A DNA stretch of 64,000 nt from Solirubrobacterales bacterium (GCA_019240115.1 JAFAYV010000053.1:22956-86955), one strand, 5' to 3'. Numbered from the stretch's first letter, positions 53,020 to 61,792 are shown. Notes: generated from the sequence alone by a model not told the origin. Numbers and translations: made by a program.

Positions 53020-54849
53020 ATGAGCCACCTCTCCGCGCTGCCCGTGCTGGTGCCGTTCCTGGCCGGCCCCCTGCTGGTGGCGGTCGGCTTCTTCGCGCCC
53101 CGGTGGTTCGACGACAGCCTGGCGACGCTGGCGGCGCTGGCGGTCACCACGCTGTGCGTGCTCCTGGCCGTTCACGCCGCGCCGCACCCGTATGCCTACT
53201 GGATGGGCGGCTGGAGGCCCCAGCACGGGGTGGCGATCGGCATCTCGCTTTCGATCGACGTGACCGGCGCCGGCCTGGCCGCCTTCGCGGGAGTTCTGGT
53301 CACCGCGGCGCTGGTCTACTCGCTGCGCTACTTCGACGCCATCGAGGGGCTGTTCCACGGCCTGATGCTGCTGTTCATGGCCGGGATGGTCGGCTTCGCG
53401 CTCACCGGGGACCTGTTCAACCTCGTCGTCTTCTTCGAGGTCATGAGCGCGGCCGCCTTCGCGCTGACCGCCTACCGGATCGAGGAGCGGGCGCCGATCC
53501 AGGGCGCGCTCAACTTCGCCATCACCAACAGCATCGCCGGCTACGCCATGTTCATCGCCGTGGGCCTGCTCTACGCCCGCACCGGGGCGCTGAACATGGC
53601 CCAGATCGGCGCAGCGCTGTCGAGCCACCACGCCGACCCCCTGGTCATCGTAGCCATGACGCTGCTCTTCCTGGGCTTCCTGACCAAGGCCGCCGCGGTG
53701 CCGCTGCACTTCTGGCTGGCCGACGCCCACGCCGTGGCGCCGGTCCCCGTCTGCGTGCTCTTCTCGGGCGTGATGGTGGAGCTGGGCGTGTATGCCGTGG
53801 CTCGGCTCTACTGGGTCGTCTTCGCCGGCCCGCTGGCCCCCCACGCGGCCGCCGTGCGCGCGATCTTCGTCGGCCTGGGGGTGGTGACCGCGCTGCTCGG
53901 CGCCGCTATGTGCTTCCTGCAGCGCCACATCAAGCGGCTGCTGGCCTTCTCGACCATCAGCCACGTGGGGATGCTCCTGTGCGGGGTCGCGCTGCTGTCG
54001 GGACAGGGGCTGTCCGGCGTGGCCGTGTACGTGGTCGGCCACGGCCTGACCAAGGCGGCCCTGTTCATGTGCGCCGGCGTGCTCCTGCACCGCTTCGCCA
54101 CCATCGACGAATACGAGCTGCACGGGCGCGGCCGCGAGGTACCCGTCGTGGGCGGGCTGATGGCGGTCGGGGCGCTGCTGCTGGCCGGGATCCCACCCTT
54201 CACCACCTTCATGGGCAAATCGCTGCTCGAAGCGGCCTCCTCGGCGCTGCCCGGCTACGGATGGCTGATCGCCGTCTACATCGTGGTCTCGGCGATGACC
54301 GGGGGCGCCGTGCTGCGCGTCGCCGGCCGGGTGTTCCTGGGCTGGGGGCCTGCCGAGGGGCCGCACCCCGAGCAGGCCCGGGCGGCGCAGGAGCGAGTGG
54401 ACGAGGAGCGCGGACCGCGCGGGCACACGCCGGTGCTGATGGTCCTGGTGCCCGCCCTGCTGCTGGTCGGGGTCCTCGTGCTCGGCCTGATCCCCGGCGC
54501 CGTGCCGGGCACCGAGCGCTACGTCCATCAGTTCGTCGCCCACGGCAACTATCCGGCCTGGGTCCTGCACGGCGCGCGAGTGGCGCTACCGCACGTGGCG
54601 CCCAGCCACATCAGCGCCGAGGACTACGCCTACGGCGCCATCTCCGCCGTCGGCGCGGTGCTGGCCGCCGGCCTGGGACTGTTCGGACGACCGCTGCGCG
54701 AATCGCTGCCCGCCCGCCTGCGCCGGTCCGGACAGAACGCGGTGGGCGTGGTGCGCGGCCTGCACAACGGCCACATCGGCGACTACATCGCCTGGTGGAG
54801 CGCGGGGGTGAGCCTGATCGGGGGCATATGCCTGATCGCACTGCACTGA
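53020..54849 (+). CDS. mrpD: Na+/H+ antiporter subunit D (NuoM/N-like)
   Basis: A 609-residue polytopic protein of the proton-pumping antiporter-like family, with about 14 helices and a loop plus extra helices after residue 450. Conserved parts are VVFFEVMSAAAFALTAYRIEE (membrane Glu), FLTKAAAVPLHFWLADAHAVAPVPVCVLFSGVMVELGVYAVARL (with Lys and His) and RLLAFSTISHVGMLLCG. It is the only large antiporter-like subunit here; the NuoL-like part of MrpA is not encoded. Confidence 0.9.
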   Translation: MSHLSALPVLVPFLAGPLLVAVGFFAPRWFDDSLATLAALAVTTLCVLLAVHAAPHPYAYWMGGWRPQHGVAIGISLSIDVTGAGLAAFAGVLVTAALVYSLRYFDAIEGLFHGLMLLFMAGMVGFALTGDLFNLVVFFEVMSAAAFALTAYRIEERAPIQGALNFAITNSIAGYAMFIAVGLLYARTGALNMAQIGAALSSHHADPLVIVAMTLLFLGFLTKAAAVPLHFWLADAHAVAPVPVCVLFSGVMVELGVYAVARLYWVVFAGPLAPHAAAVRAIFVGLGVVTALLGAAMCFLQRHIKRLLAFSTISHVGMLLCGVALLSGQGLSGVAVYVVGHGLTKAALFMCAGVLLHRFATIDEYELHGRGREVPVVGGLMAVGALLLAGIPPFTTFMGKSLLEAASSALPGYGWLIAVYIVVSAMTGGAVLRVAGRVFLGWGPAEGPHPEQARAAQERVDEERGPRGHTPVLMVLVPALLLVGVLVLGLIPGAVPGTERYVHQFVAHGNYPAWVLHGARVALPHVAPSHISAEDYAYGAISAVGAVLAAGLGLFGRPLRESLPARLRRSGQNAVGVVRGLHNGHIGDYIAWWSAGVSLIGGICLIALH

Positions 54850-55235
54850 GGGTCCACGGCCAAGCTCGCGGCGCTCTGGCTCGGGCCACGGCGGCGCTGG
54901 TGGTGATCGTCGCGGCGACCGGCTGTGCCTCGCCGGGGACGCCGGCGCCCTCGTCCCAAGCGGCCAAGCTCTCGGTAGCCACGAGCGACATCGCCACCGC
55001 CTGCGGCTACGCCGACGAGCTGACCGCCTTCGGCGATCACCACGTCAGCCTCTCCAGCGAGGAGGCGATGGCCGCCCAGGGCGCGAGCAAGCTGGCCGGC
55101 GTGTACGCGCGCAGCCACGCCTGGATCTACCAGGGCGAGAGCATCGGCGGGGTGGTCAACGGCAGCATCGCCCTGCTCGGCGAGTGCGGCCTGCCCGGCG
55201 CGCGTACGACGCTGCTGCGGGCCGAGGGCCGCTGA
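54828..55235 (+). CDS. Predicted lipoprotein at end of the antiporter operon
   Basis: A 135-residue protein starting at ATG 54828 within the end of the antiporter D gene (22-nt overlap). A basic N-region and hydrophobic stretch lead to a lipobox-like AATGC with Cys33 as lipid attachment site. The mature part has TACGYADELTAFGDHHVS and CGLPGARTTLLRAEGR, with two further cysteines. It resembles no family I know. Coupling to mrpD suggests an extracytoplasmic helper of the antiporter. Confidence 0.65.
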   Translation: MPDRTALRVHGQARGALARATAALVVIVAATGCASPGTPAPSSQAAKLSVATSDIATACGYADELTAFGDHHVSLSSEEAMAAQGASKLAGVYARSHAWIYQGESIGGVVNGSIALLGECGLPGARTTLLRAEGR

Positions 55236-55343
55236 GGCCCTGGTCTCTTGGATGAGGGAGGCCGAGGCCGTGACCGATGGCTGCGCGCGGGCACGTCCGC
55301 TGTCGAATCCGCGTGGCGGATCCGATACCCTTCCGGATACCAG

Positions 55344-55553
55344 AGAAAGGAGGTGGTCCTAACCTTGTCTGACAGTTCTTGCGGGACCCTGGAGGTGTCC
55401 GGCCGCTAGGTCGGAGGCTGACCCCGCTCAGCGGAGTCCAACCCGCGACACCGCCGTCCATGGGTGCTGGGAGTAGTCCCACCGGCAGCCAAGCTCATGG
55501 CGGTCACGCAGCCAAAGAAGTTGCGAGGGGCGCCCCCGTTGTCGAGGGCGCCC
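55344..55553 (+). ncRNA. Candidate structured ncRNA or leader with anti-SD-complementary 5' end
   Basis: AGAAAGGAGGTGGTCC (55344-55359) matches the complement of the usual 16S rRNA 3' tail at 15 of 16 positions. It is followed by an 11-nt gap and a 14-codon frame from TTG 55365 (MSDSSCGTLEVSGR, stop at 55407). The RNA then folds: GGTGTC (55394) with GACACC (55447), GCTGA (55417) with TCAGC (55428), TGGGA (55468) with TCCCA (55477), and a strong terminal stem GGGCGCCC (55528) with GGGCGCCC (55546) followed by TTCGTCG. This is either a stable ncRNA or a leader-peptide attenuator. I cannot name an RNA family; large actinobacterial classes such as the raiA motif would be the first to test. Confidence 0.55.
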
Positions 55554-55601
55554 TTCGTCGTGTACGAGCGCGCCTGAAGTGCGCGGCTGCTGGTGCGCAG
55601 A

Positions 55602-55712
55602 CTTCGGGGTGCAACCGCACCCGTTCGGCGCAGCGCGTTCCTTGGGGGTGCGGCGCCGTGCTGGGGCGCAGACGACACAAGCTGCGCCGAGACGGGGCCG
55701 TCGCACCCCGAA
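55602..55712. repeat. Long imperfect inverted repeat (about 110 nt hairpin)
   Basis: CTTCGGGGTGC (55602-55612) pairs perfectly with GCACCCCGAAG (55702-55712). Further in, CCCGT pairs with ACGGG, and GGCGCAGC with GCTGCGCC. No protein frame fits. It could be a structured RNA or a small mobile hairpin element. Confidence 0.6.
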
Positions 55713-55853
55713 GCCCCGGTTCCCCGCGGCGCTCACCCCGTGGCTCTTCGGCGCTCGCGCCCCCTGGCTTCATACCCCCCGTTTCGGCGAGCATGACCGG
55801 CCGCGCAGGCGCTGCGGTCGTGCCGGTCTCAGAGCGGCTGGAGGCGGCGGGGG

Positions 55854-55949
55854 CGTCTCGGTGGCCGCTGGACGTGCCCTTGAGTCGCCGGCGCCCCCGA
55901 CCACGGAGCGCACCCCAACTCGCGGGCACGCCGGCGGTCCGCCGAGACG
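55854..55949. repeat. Hairpin repeat element, copy 1
   Basis: Outer stem CGTCTCGGTGG (55854-55864) with CCGCCGAGACG (55939-55949), middle stem CCGCTGG with CCGGCGG, inner stem CGTGCCC with GGGCACG, then GAGT with ACTC near the loop. The apical stretch CCCTTGAGTCGCC is shared with copy 2 at 58.5 kb. Three gene-free features lie in sequence here: ncRNA, hairpin and this repeat. Confidence 0.75.
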
Positions 55950-56013
55950 ACCCCCGACGCTGCCACCCCCGTCGACCGAGCGGACCGACCGGCGCCGGGG
56001 TAGGCTCGGGGCC

Positions 56014-56283
56014 ATGTGCCGAAACATCAGGACCCTTCACAACTTCGAGCCGCCGGCCACCGACTCCGAGGTCGACGCCGCGGCGCTGCAATACGTGCGC
56101 AAGATCAGCGGCTACAGCAGGCCGTCGCAGGCCAACGAGGCGGCGTTCAACGCCGCCGTGCGGGCCGTCGCCGACGCATCGCGACGGCTGCTCGGGGAGC
56201 TGACCACGGCCGCGCCGCCCAAAAGCCGCGAGGTGGAGGCGGCCAAGGCGCGAGCCCGCGCCGCCCAGCGCTCCGCAGCGTGA
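56014..56283 (+). CDS. DUF2277 family protein
   Basis: An 89-residue protein reading MCRNIRTLHNFEPPATDSEV and AALQYVRKISGYSRPSQANEAAFNAAVRAVADASRRLL, the recognised DUF2277 pattern found in Actinobacteria and others. Function is unknown; the fold is predicted helical. The C-terminal 15 residues are Ala/Arg-rich. Confidence 0.9.
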   Translation: MCRNIRTLHNFEPPATDSEVDAAALQYVRKISGYSRPSQANEAAFNAAVRAVADASRRLLGELTTAAPPKSREVEAAKARARAAQRSAA

Positions 56284-56331
56284 CGGGCGGCCAGGGCCGC
56301 AATCAGCGCGCGCGTCGGGGGACGGAGAGGA

Positions 56332-56901
56332 TCACGCCACGAGGTAGGCGCGCCAGGCGGCGGGGATCGTCGGGCTCGCCACCTGGATGAACACGTGCGG
56401 ACTCGGCGTCCGCGGCATGCGGCTCAGTCGCATGCCCGCCTGGCGGGGGAGCGCCGAGCCCTTGCGGCGGTTGCAGGGGGCGCAGGAGGCGACGATGTTC
56501 TCCCAGGTCGAGGAGCCACCCTTGGAGCGGGGGACGACGTGGTCGACGGTCAGGTTCGAGCGCGCGCCGCAGTACTGGCAGGTCCAGTCGTCGCGGGCGA
56601 ACACCGCGCGCCGGGTGATCCGCCGCCGGTGCGTGTCCCGGGGAACGCGGACGTAGGCGACGAGCCGGATGACGGCCGGCCGCGCCATCGTGCTCGTCGC
56701 CGAGTGCAGCTCCCAGTCGCAGCGCTCGATCATCTCGGCCTTGTCCTTGAGCAGGAGGACGACCGCGCGCCGGACCGTGCAGACGTTGATCGGCTCATAC
56801 GTCGCGTTCAAGACGAGCACCCGGCCAACCTCACGCCCGCGCCGCTGGTGCTCATCAGGCGGCGCGGACCCCAGTGGCGCAGGTGGGACGATGGTGGCCA
56901 T
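56332..56901 (-). CDS. HNH endonuclease family protein
   Basis: A 189-residue protein with RVLVLNATYEPINVCTVRRAVVLLLKDKAEM (a conserved domain preceding the nuclease in this family) and the HNH core RDDWTCQYCG...LTVDHVVPRSKGGSSTWENIVASCAPCNRRKG, with two CxxC zinc pairs and the catalytic His in DHV. Related actinobacterial genes are widespread housekeeping-like genes of unknown role, unlike phage HNH nucleases. It is upstream of no obvious mobile element. Confidence 0.9.
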   Translation of the reverse strand: MATIVPPAPLGSAPPDEHQRRGREVGRVLVLNATYEPINVCTVRRAVVLLLKDKAEMIERCDWELHSATSTMARPAVIRLVAYVRVPRDTHRRRITRRAVFARDDWTCQYCGARSNLTVDHVVPRSKGGSSTWENIVASCAPCNRRKGSALPRQAGMRLSRMPRTPSPHVFIQVASPTIPAAWRAYLVA

Positions 56902-56953
56902 GGCTACGCGGGCCGGATTCTACAGGCGACCCGACGGAGGCCGGGCCCACCGA

Positions 56954-57793
56954 TTACGCCACCGGAAACGTGCCGAGCACGCGCAGGCGCTCGACGTGCG
57001 CGCCGAGCGCGGCGAGGCCCGCCGCCACGTGGGCCTCGTCGCTGCGGCCCTCGAGGTCGACGAAGAACATGTAGCGCCCGAGGCCCTGCTTGCGCGGCCG
57101 CGACTCGATCCGCGTCAGGTTGACCCCGCGCTCCGCGAACGCCGACAGGCAGGCGACGAGCCAGCCGGGAGCCTCGGCGCCGACGCCCCAGAACACGATC
57201 GCGGTCTTGAACGGCCCGGCGCCCCGGTGGCCGGCATCCTCGCCCGCCCGCGCCAGCCACACGAAGCGGGTCTCGTTGCCGGCGACGTCCTCGACCCCGG
57301 CGAGCAGGACCTCGCAGCCGTAGCGCTCCGCCGCCACCCGGTTGCCGAGCGCCGCCCACGCGCCAGCGTGCTCGGCGACCATACGCACCGCGTCGGCGGT
57401 CGAGGTGCCCGGCAGCACCTGCGCCCGCGGCAGCCGCGTGCGGATGAAGCGCGCGCACTGCGCGGTCGCCTGCGGGTGCGAGACGACGGCCTCGATCTCG
57501 TCGAGGGCGAGCGGCGCGCGGGCGATCAGGCAGTGGCGGATCGGCTGCACGACCTCGCCGACGATCGCCACGTCCTCGGTCTCCATCGCCAGTGCGTCGA
57601 GGGTCGCGTTGACCGAACCCTCGAGCGAGTTCTCGATCGGCACGAGCGCCCGCTGCACCTGCCCCGCGTCGACCGCCATGATCGTGTCGTAGATCGTCGG
57701 CAGCGGGACCATCTCGATCTCGCGTCCGGCCGTGTCGGCGATCAGCGCCTCCTGCGTGAACGTCCCCTCGGGACCGAAGTACCCGACCCGCAC
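56954..57793 (-). CDS. pheA: Prephenate dehydratase
   Basis: A 279-residue enzyme converting prephenate to phenylpyruvate in phenylalanine synthesis. GTG 57793 starts MRVGYFGPEGTFTQEAL. The catalytic region has PIENSLEGSVNATLD and the TRF motif within NETRFVWLA. The C-terminal ACT domain carries GWLVACLSAFAERGVNLTRIESRPRKQGLGRYMFFVDLEG, with the ESRP feedback site for phenylalanine. Length is typical. Confidence 0.95.
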   Translation of the reverse strand: MRVGYFGPEGTFTQEALIADTAGREIEMVPLPTIYDTIMAVDAGQVQRALVPIENSLEGSVNATLDALAMETEDVAIVGEVVQPIRHCLIARAPLALDEIEAVVSHPQATAQCARFIRTRLPRAQVLPGTSTADAVRMVAEHAGAWAALGNRVAAERYGCEVLLAGVEDVAGNETRFVWLARAGEDAGHRGAGPFKTAIVFWGVGAEAPGWLVACLSAFAERGVNLTRIESRPRKQGLGRYMFFVDLEGRSDEAHVAAGLAALGAHVERLRVLGTFPVA

Positions 57794-57798
57794 GCGGC

Positions 57799-58320
57799 TC
57801 AGCGCGTCGCCGGCTGCTCGCCGGAGCTGTGCTGCAGGGCGAGCTGCACCGCCTCGGCCTCCTCGGGCGACAGCTCGATCTCGCTGTGGCCCGCCTGCAC
57901 CTGCTTGGCGTACAGGCGCGCCTGGTCGCGGTGGTGGATCGAGGAGAGCACGATCCCCGTGTGCGTCGCGTCGAGCAGCGCGATCGTGATCGACTGGCGG
58001 CCCGACATCTCGCCGTAGGCGTCATAGCGGACGAGCGAGCTGTGAGAGATCGCCCCGTCGAGCCGCTGCTCGGCCTTGCCCATCCGCCCATGCAACCCCT
58101 CGGCGACGTCCTGGACGTAGTCGTGCAACGCTACGAACTGGTCCTGCAGCGACACCGCGTGGCTGACGAGGTCCTCGCGCCGCTCCCCGAGCACCGCCCG
58201 CTGCTCCGAGCGCACCCGTCGCAGCGCCAGCGTCACGCTCAGCGTTGCCACCAGCGCTACGACCGCCACCGCTCCGGCACCCAGAGCAACGAGGCCGACC
58301 GTGCTCGTCAGGTCATGCAC
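57799..58320 (-). CDS. DUF4446 family membrane protein
   Basis: A 173-residue protein from GTG 58320, five bp upstream of pheA in the same direction. One N-terminal transmembrane helix (VGLVALGAGAVAVVALVATLSVTLAL) is followed by a coiled stretch and the DUF4446 core VRYDAYGEMSGRQSITIALLDATHTGIVLSSIHHRDQARLYAKQV. Function unknown; in other Gram-positives such proteins lie near parAB. It is likely co-transcribed with pheA. Confidence 0.85.
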   Translation of the reverse strand: MHDLTSTVGLVALGAGAVAVVALVATLSVTLALRRVRSEQRAVLGERREDLVSHAVSLQDQFVALHDYVQDVAEGLHGRMGKAEQRLDGAISHSSLVRYDAYGEMSGRQSITIALLDATHTGIVLSSIHHRDQARLYAKQVQAGHSEIELSPEEAEAVQLALQHSSGEQPATR

Positions 58321-58639
58321 GCGCCCAGCATACGGGTCACGCCCGCGGTCAATGACGGTCGGGCGGGGCGATGCTGGGGCGACGAGTTCCGGCGGCGCCC
58401 GGGTCTGCACGGGCCATGCGAACCCCCGGCGGCCCTCCGCGCCCCCCCGGCGCCCGGAGGACTCGCCAACCCGCCGGCGTCCCCGGCGTGCCGCACCCCG
58501 GGCGCCGATGGATCCGGCGAGGCGCCTTGGCGGCCGCCGCCGCTGCCCTTGAGTCGCCAGCGCCCCCCACCCCCGTCCCGCGCCCCCACTCGGCGGGCAG
58601 CGCCGGCGGCCCGCCAAGGCGCCCCGCCCGACCAACGGG
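58321..58639. other. Gene-free GC-rich gap containing repeat copy 2
   Basis: About 320 bp between the membrane-anchored CARDB-like gene and DUF4446. It holds the hairpin repeat copy 2 at 58521-58623. No protein frame is convincing. Confidence 0.6.
58521..58623. repeat. Hairpin repeat element, copy 2
   Basis: Outer stem GGCGCCTTGGCGG (58521-58533) pairs perfectly with CCGCCAAGGCGCC (58611-58623). Middle pairing is CCGCCG with CGGCGG, inner CGCTGCCC with GGGCAGCG, and GAGT with ACTC near the loop. The CCCTTGAGTCGCC apical sequence matches copy 1, and several stem differences from copy 1 keep base pairing. Confidence 0.78.
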
Positions 58640-59767
58640 CTACTGGAACGTGACCGGGAACGACAGCGAGTTGTTCGCGAGGTTCTTCTCGCCGGGCACC
58701 TTGCCCACCTTGGCCACGACCGTGTACGTCCCCGCCGCCGGCGGGGACTTCAGCGTGACCGAGCACGTCGCCTGCTGTCCGGCGTGGGTCTCGGGGATGA
58801 CGGTCTGACCGCTGGCGCCGGTGCCGGTGACCGACACGCTGCAGGTGACGTTGAACTCGTTGCTCGTGCCGCCGTTGGTCAGCGAGAGCTTGAACACCGG
58901 GGCGGGCTTGATCGACACGGTGTTCGTCGAGCCGGTCTGCAGCGTCGTGCCGTTGACGCTGACCGAGTTGAGCGAGTGGCCGTGGACGCCCGGGGTCGGC
59001 TTGCCCGACTTACCCGAGCCGGGCGTCGAGACGCCGAGCTTGGAGGCGATGAAGCTCGGGGTGAGCCACTGCACGTCGGTGACGAACTGGCCGGGGTTGA
59101 TCGAGCCGCCGACGTCGATGTCCGCGGCGTGCAGGGCGGAGGCCAGCGCGGTGGTGGTGTAGTCCTTATAGACGACGTCGGAGGCGTAGAAGCGCGCCGT
59201 CTCGGCCGCGATCGCGTCGACGGCGTCGCTGCTGGTGGCGCCGCCGACGGCGGACTCGATCCGGTTGGCGATGTTCGTCATCCCGTCGACGCGCATCTGC
59301 AGGGCAAGCCGCAGGTTGGAGTCGGCGGTCTTGACCGAGTCGGGCGCGTCGAGGTGGCGGGCGCTCTGGAGCACCTGAGCCGCGGTCTGGCGCGTCTCGT
59401 TGATCTGGTTGCGCAGGTTGATCGCGTTCGACGAGCCGCCGCCGCTGGAGAGGATGTCGAACAGGCGACGGCCGGTGTCGTCAGAGCGCGTGATCAGCGA
59501 GGAGACGCTGTTGGTGTAGTCGCGCAGGGCGCTGTTGCGCGAGCTGACCTGGCAGCTGTGCACGCCGACGGCGATGAGCACGATGACGATGACGAGCGCC
59601 GCCGCCGCGACCGCGCGTCGGATCTGGATCGACTGCTCCTGCGGAGGCGGGCGGCGGCCACCGCCGGAGGAAGAGGAGCGGCGGCGAGAGGGGGCGACGC
59701 GGGTCGTCGTACGAGGGGCCCTGCGAGGCTCGGTCCGAGGTTCGTCGACCTCGTCGAAGAACGACAA
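58640..59767 (-). CDS. Membrane-anchored protein with C-terminal CARDB-like domain
   Basis: A 375-residue protein starting at TTG 59767 (MSFFDEVDEP), with GGGAG upstream. A basic, disordered N-terminus (about residues 10-40) precedes one membrane helix (AVAAAALVIVIVLIAVGVHSC). A coiled region about residues 70-230 follows, and an Ig-like CARDB-type domain closes the protein (VSIKPAPVFKLSLTNGG...NVTCSVSV...NLANNSLSFPVTF). It is transcribed divergently from the Ser/Thr kinase and may be a cell-surface substrate or partner of the signalling module. Confidence 0.75.
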   Translation of the reverse strand: MSFFDEVDEPRTEPRRAPRTTTRVAPSRRRSSSSGGGRRPPPQEQSIQIRRAVAAAALVIVIVLIAVGVHSCQVSSRNSALRDYTNSVSSLITRSDDTGRRLFDILSSGGGSSNAINLRNQINETRQTAAQVLQSARHLDAPDSVKTADSNLRLALQMRVDGMTNIANRIESAVGGATSSDAVDAIAAETARFYASDVVYKDYTTTALASALHAADIDVGGSINPGQFVTDVQWLTPSFIASKLGVSTPGSGKSGKPTPGVHGHSLNSVSVNGTTLQTGSTNTVSIKPAPVFKLSLTNGGTSNEFNVTCSVSVTGTGASGQTVIPETHAGQQATCSVTLKSPPAAGTYTVVAKVGKVPGEKNLANNSLSFPVTFQ

Positions 59768-59902
59768 GCTGGATTCACTCCCTGCCGGTACCGGTGCAGC
59801 GCCCAGTATGACTGCGGCGACGGCCGGATGGGCATTCGTGAAAGCCCGCTGGCGCGGCCCGTCGGCTGGAGGGTCGGCCGCCGCGACAGCGAAGAAGCGC
59901 CC

Positions 59903-61792
59903 GTGAGCTCCAGCGACGAGGCGACCGCTCCCGCGCCGACCGCTCCCGCGCCGACCGCCCCCGCGCCGACCGCCCCCGCGCCGACCGCCGAGACGGCCGT
60001 CGCCGCCGCTCCGCGGCCGGGCGGGGCGGCCGCCGCGGGCGGGACCGAGGCGCCGCTCGTGCTCGAGCGCTACCGCCTGCGCCGCCGGCTCGGGGCCGGC
60101 GCCTTCGGCACCGTGTGGCACGCTCACGACGAGCGCCTTGACCGCGACGTCGCGGTCAAGCTGCTCGCGCGCGAGCGGATCGCCGGGGGCCGTTTCGAAC
60201 GCGAGGCACGGGCCGCGGCCCGCCTCAGCCATCCCGGGATCGTCACCCTGTACGAGGCCGCGGTCGACGACGAAGGCGCCTATCTCGTGTCCGAGCTCGT
60301 CCGCGGGCACACGCTCGACGACCTGCTCACCTCCGGGCAGCTCTCGGACCGCGACATCGTCGGGGTCGCCGCCGCCCTGTGCGAGGCGCTGCACCACGCC
60401 CACGCCCAGGGCGTGGTCCACCGCGACGTCAAGCCCTCGAACGTGCTCGTCCCCGAGGCGCCGGCCAGCCCGGCCCAGGTCGCCAAGCTCACCGACTTCG
60501 GCGTCGCCCGGCTGTTGGACTCGGAGTCGCTGACCGCGACTGGCGACGTGCTCGGTACCGCCGCCTATATGCCCCCCGAGCAGGCCGACGGGCTGCGGGC
60601 GGGAGCGGCCGCCGACCTGTACTCGGTGGCCCTGGTCACCTACGAGGCGCTGACCGGCGTCAACCCCGCCGCGTCGCTGGCGACGCGGCGGGGACGGCGG
60701 ATCGCCGCCTATCTCCCTCCGCTGCGTCGCCAGCGCCGCGACCTGCCCGCGTCGCTCGGCCAGGCGATCGATCGCGCGCTGCGTCCGCGACCGGCGCAGC
60801 GCGGAACGATCGCCGAGCTGCGCGACGCGCTCCTCGCCGCCCGGGACCGCGTCGGGGACAACCCCGGGATCGTCACCGGCGGCTGGTCCCGCGAGCCCGA
60901 CGACCTCGACGAGGCGCAGCCGTTCTCGGCGCCGGCCACCGCGGCGCACGAGCTGCCGCGATCAGATCCCGAACGCGTCTGGCCGGCGCGCGGCCTGGCC
61001 GCCGCGTGTGCCGCCGCGCTCGCGGCGTGGCTGGTCACCGAGCTGCCCTCGGGACGCCCGCTGCTCGCCCCGGCGCTGCTCGCGCTGCTCGCCGCGGCCG
61101 CCGTGCTGATCCTCCCCCGGCTCGGATGGGTCGCGCTCGCCGGCGCGCTCTGTGTCACGGCCATCTCGCGGGGCCTGCCCGGCGGGGCGATCCTCGTCGC
61201 GGTCGGGATGCTGGCGCCGATGCTCCTCGCGCCCGCGCGGCCGACGGCGTGGCCGCTGGCCGCGATCGCGCCCGCCCTCGGGGTGATCGGTCTCGCGGGT
61301 GCCTGGCCGGCGCTCGCCGGCCGGGCTCGCGGCATCGCGACCCGGGCGGCGCTCGGGGCGGTCGGCTGGGTGTGGCTGGTGCTGGCGGGCGCCGTCGTCA
61401 GGCCGGTTCTGTATCTGCCGCGCGTCGCGGGCGAACCCGGCGCCTGGGCGCGCTCGGTCGGCGCGACCGCGCAGCACCTGCTGCCGGCGCTCTGGTCCAG
61501 CGGGGTGCTCGCGCCCGCGGTCGTCTGGGCCGCCGCGGCGGCGATCCTGCCCGCTCTGGTGCGCGCTCGCCACCCGGCGCTGGATATCGTGCGCGTGACC
61601 GTGTGGGCACTCGCGACCGTCGTCGCCGTCAGCGCGGCGATCGTCGCCGTGCGCGGCTCGGCCGCCGGCGCCCCGGCTTCCTCGGCGCTCGTCGGAGCGC
61701 TCGGCGCGGGGCTCCTGGCGCTGGGGCCGCTGGCGATGGCGCGATGGCGTCCCACACGGCGATCGTCCGCCCTCGGCGGCGGACTCTCGTAG
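59903..61792 (+). CDS. Ser/Thr protein kinase with multi-helix membrane region
   Basis: A 629-residue protein from GTG 59903; ATG 59828 is an in-frame alternative giving 25 extra residues. The start has a 15-bp tandem repeat (59924-59985) encoding a repeated APTAP stretch. The kinase domain shows YRLRRRLGAGAFGTVW (P-loop), VAVKLL, GVVHRDVKPSNV, TDFGVARL and GTAAYMPPEQA. After about residue 350 come around 10 hydrophobic segments, unlike the single helix plus PASTA sensor of PknB. It opens a kinase-FHA-FHA-PP2C operon. Confidence 0.9.
   Translation: MSSSDEATAPAPTAPAPTAPAPTAPAPTAETAVAAAPRPGGAAAAGGTEAPLVLERYRLRRRLGAGAFGTVWHAHDERLDRDVAVKLLARERIAGGRFEREARAAARLSHPGIVTLYEAAVDDEGAYLVSELVRGHTLDDLLTSGQLSDRDIVGVAAALCEALHHAHAQGVVHRDVKPSNVLVPEAPASPAQVAKLTDFGVARLLDSESLTATGDVLGTAAYMPPEQADGLRAGAAADLYSVALVTYEALTGVNPAASLATRRGRRIAAYLPPLRRQRRDLPASLGQAIDRALRPRPAQRGTIAELRDALLAARDRVGDNPGIVTGGWSREPDDLDEAQPFSAPATAAHELPRSDPERVWPARGLAAACAAALAAWLVTELPSGRPLLAPALLALLAAAAVLILPRLGWVALAGALCVTAISRGLPGGAILVAVGMLAPMLLAPARPTAWPLAAIAPALGVIGLAGAWPALAGRARGIATRAALGAVGWVWLVLAGAVVRPVLYLPRVAGEPGAWARSVGATAQHLLPALWSSGVLAPAVVWAAAAAILPALVRARHPALDIVRVTVWALATVVAVSAAIVAVRGSAAGAPASSALVGALGAGLLALGPLAMARWRPTRRSSALGGGLS

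Noticed and set aside
59924..59985. Tandem 15-bp repeat as a regulatory array
   Set aside because: It lies in frame and encodes a plain APTAP linker of the kinase.
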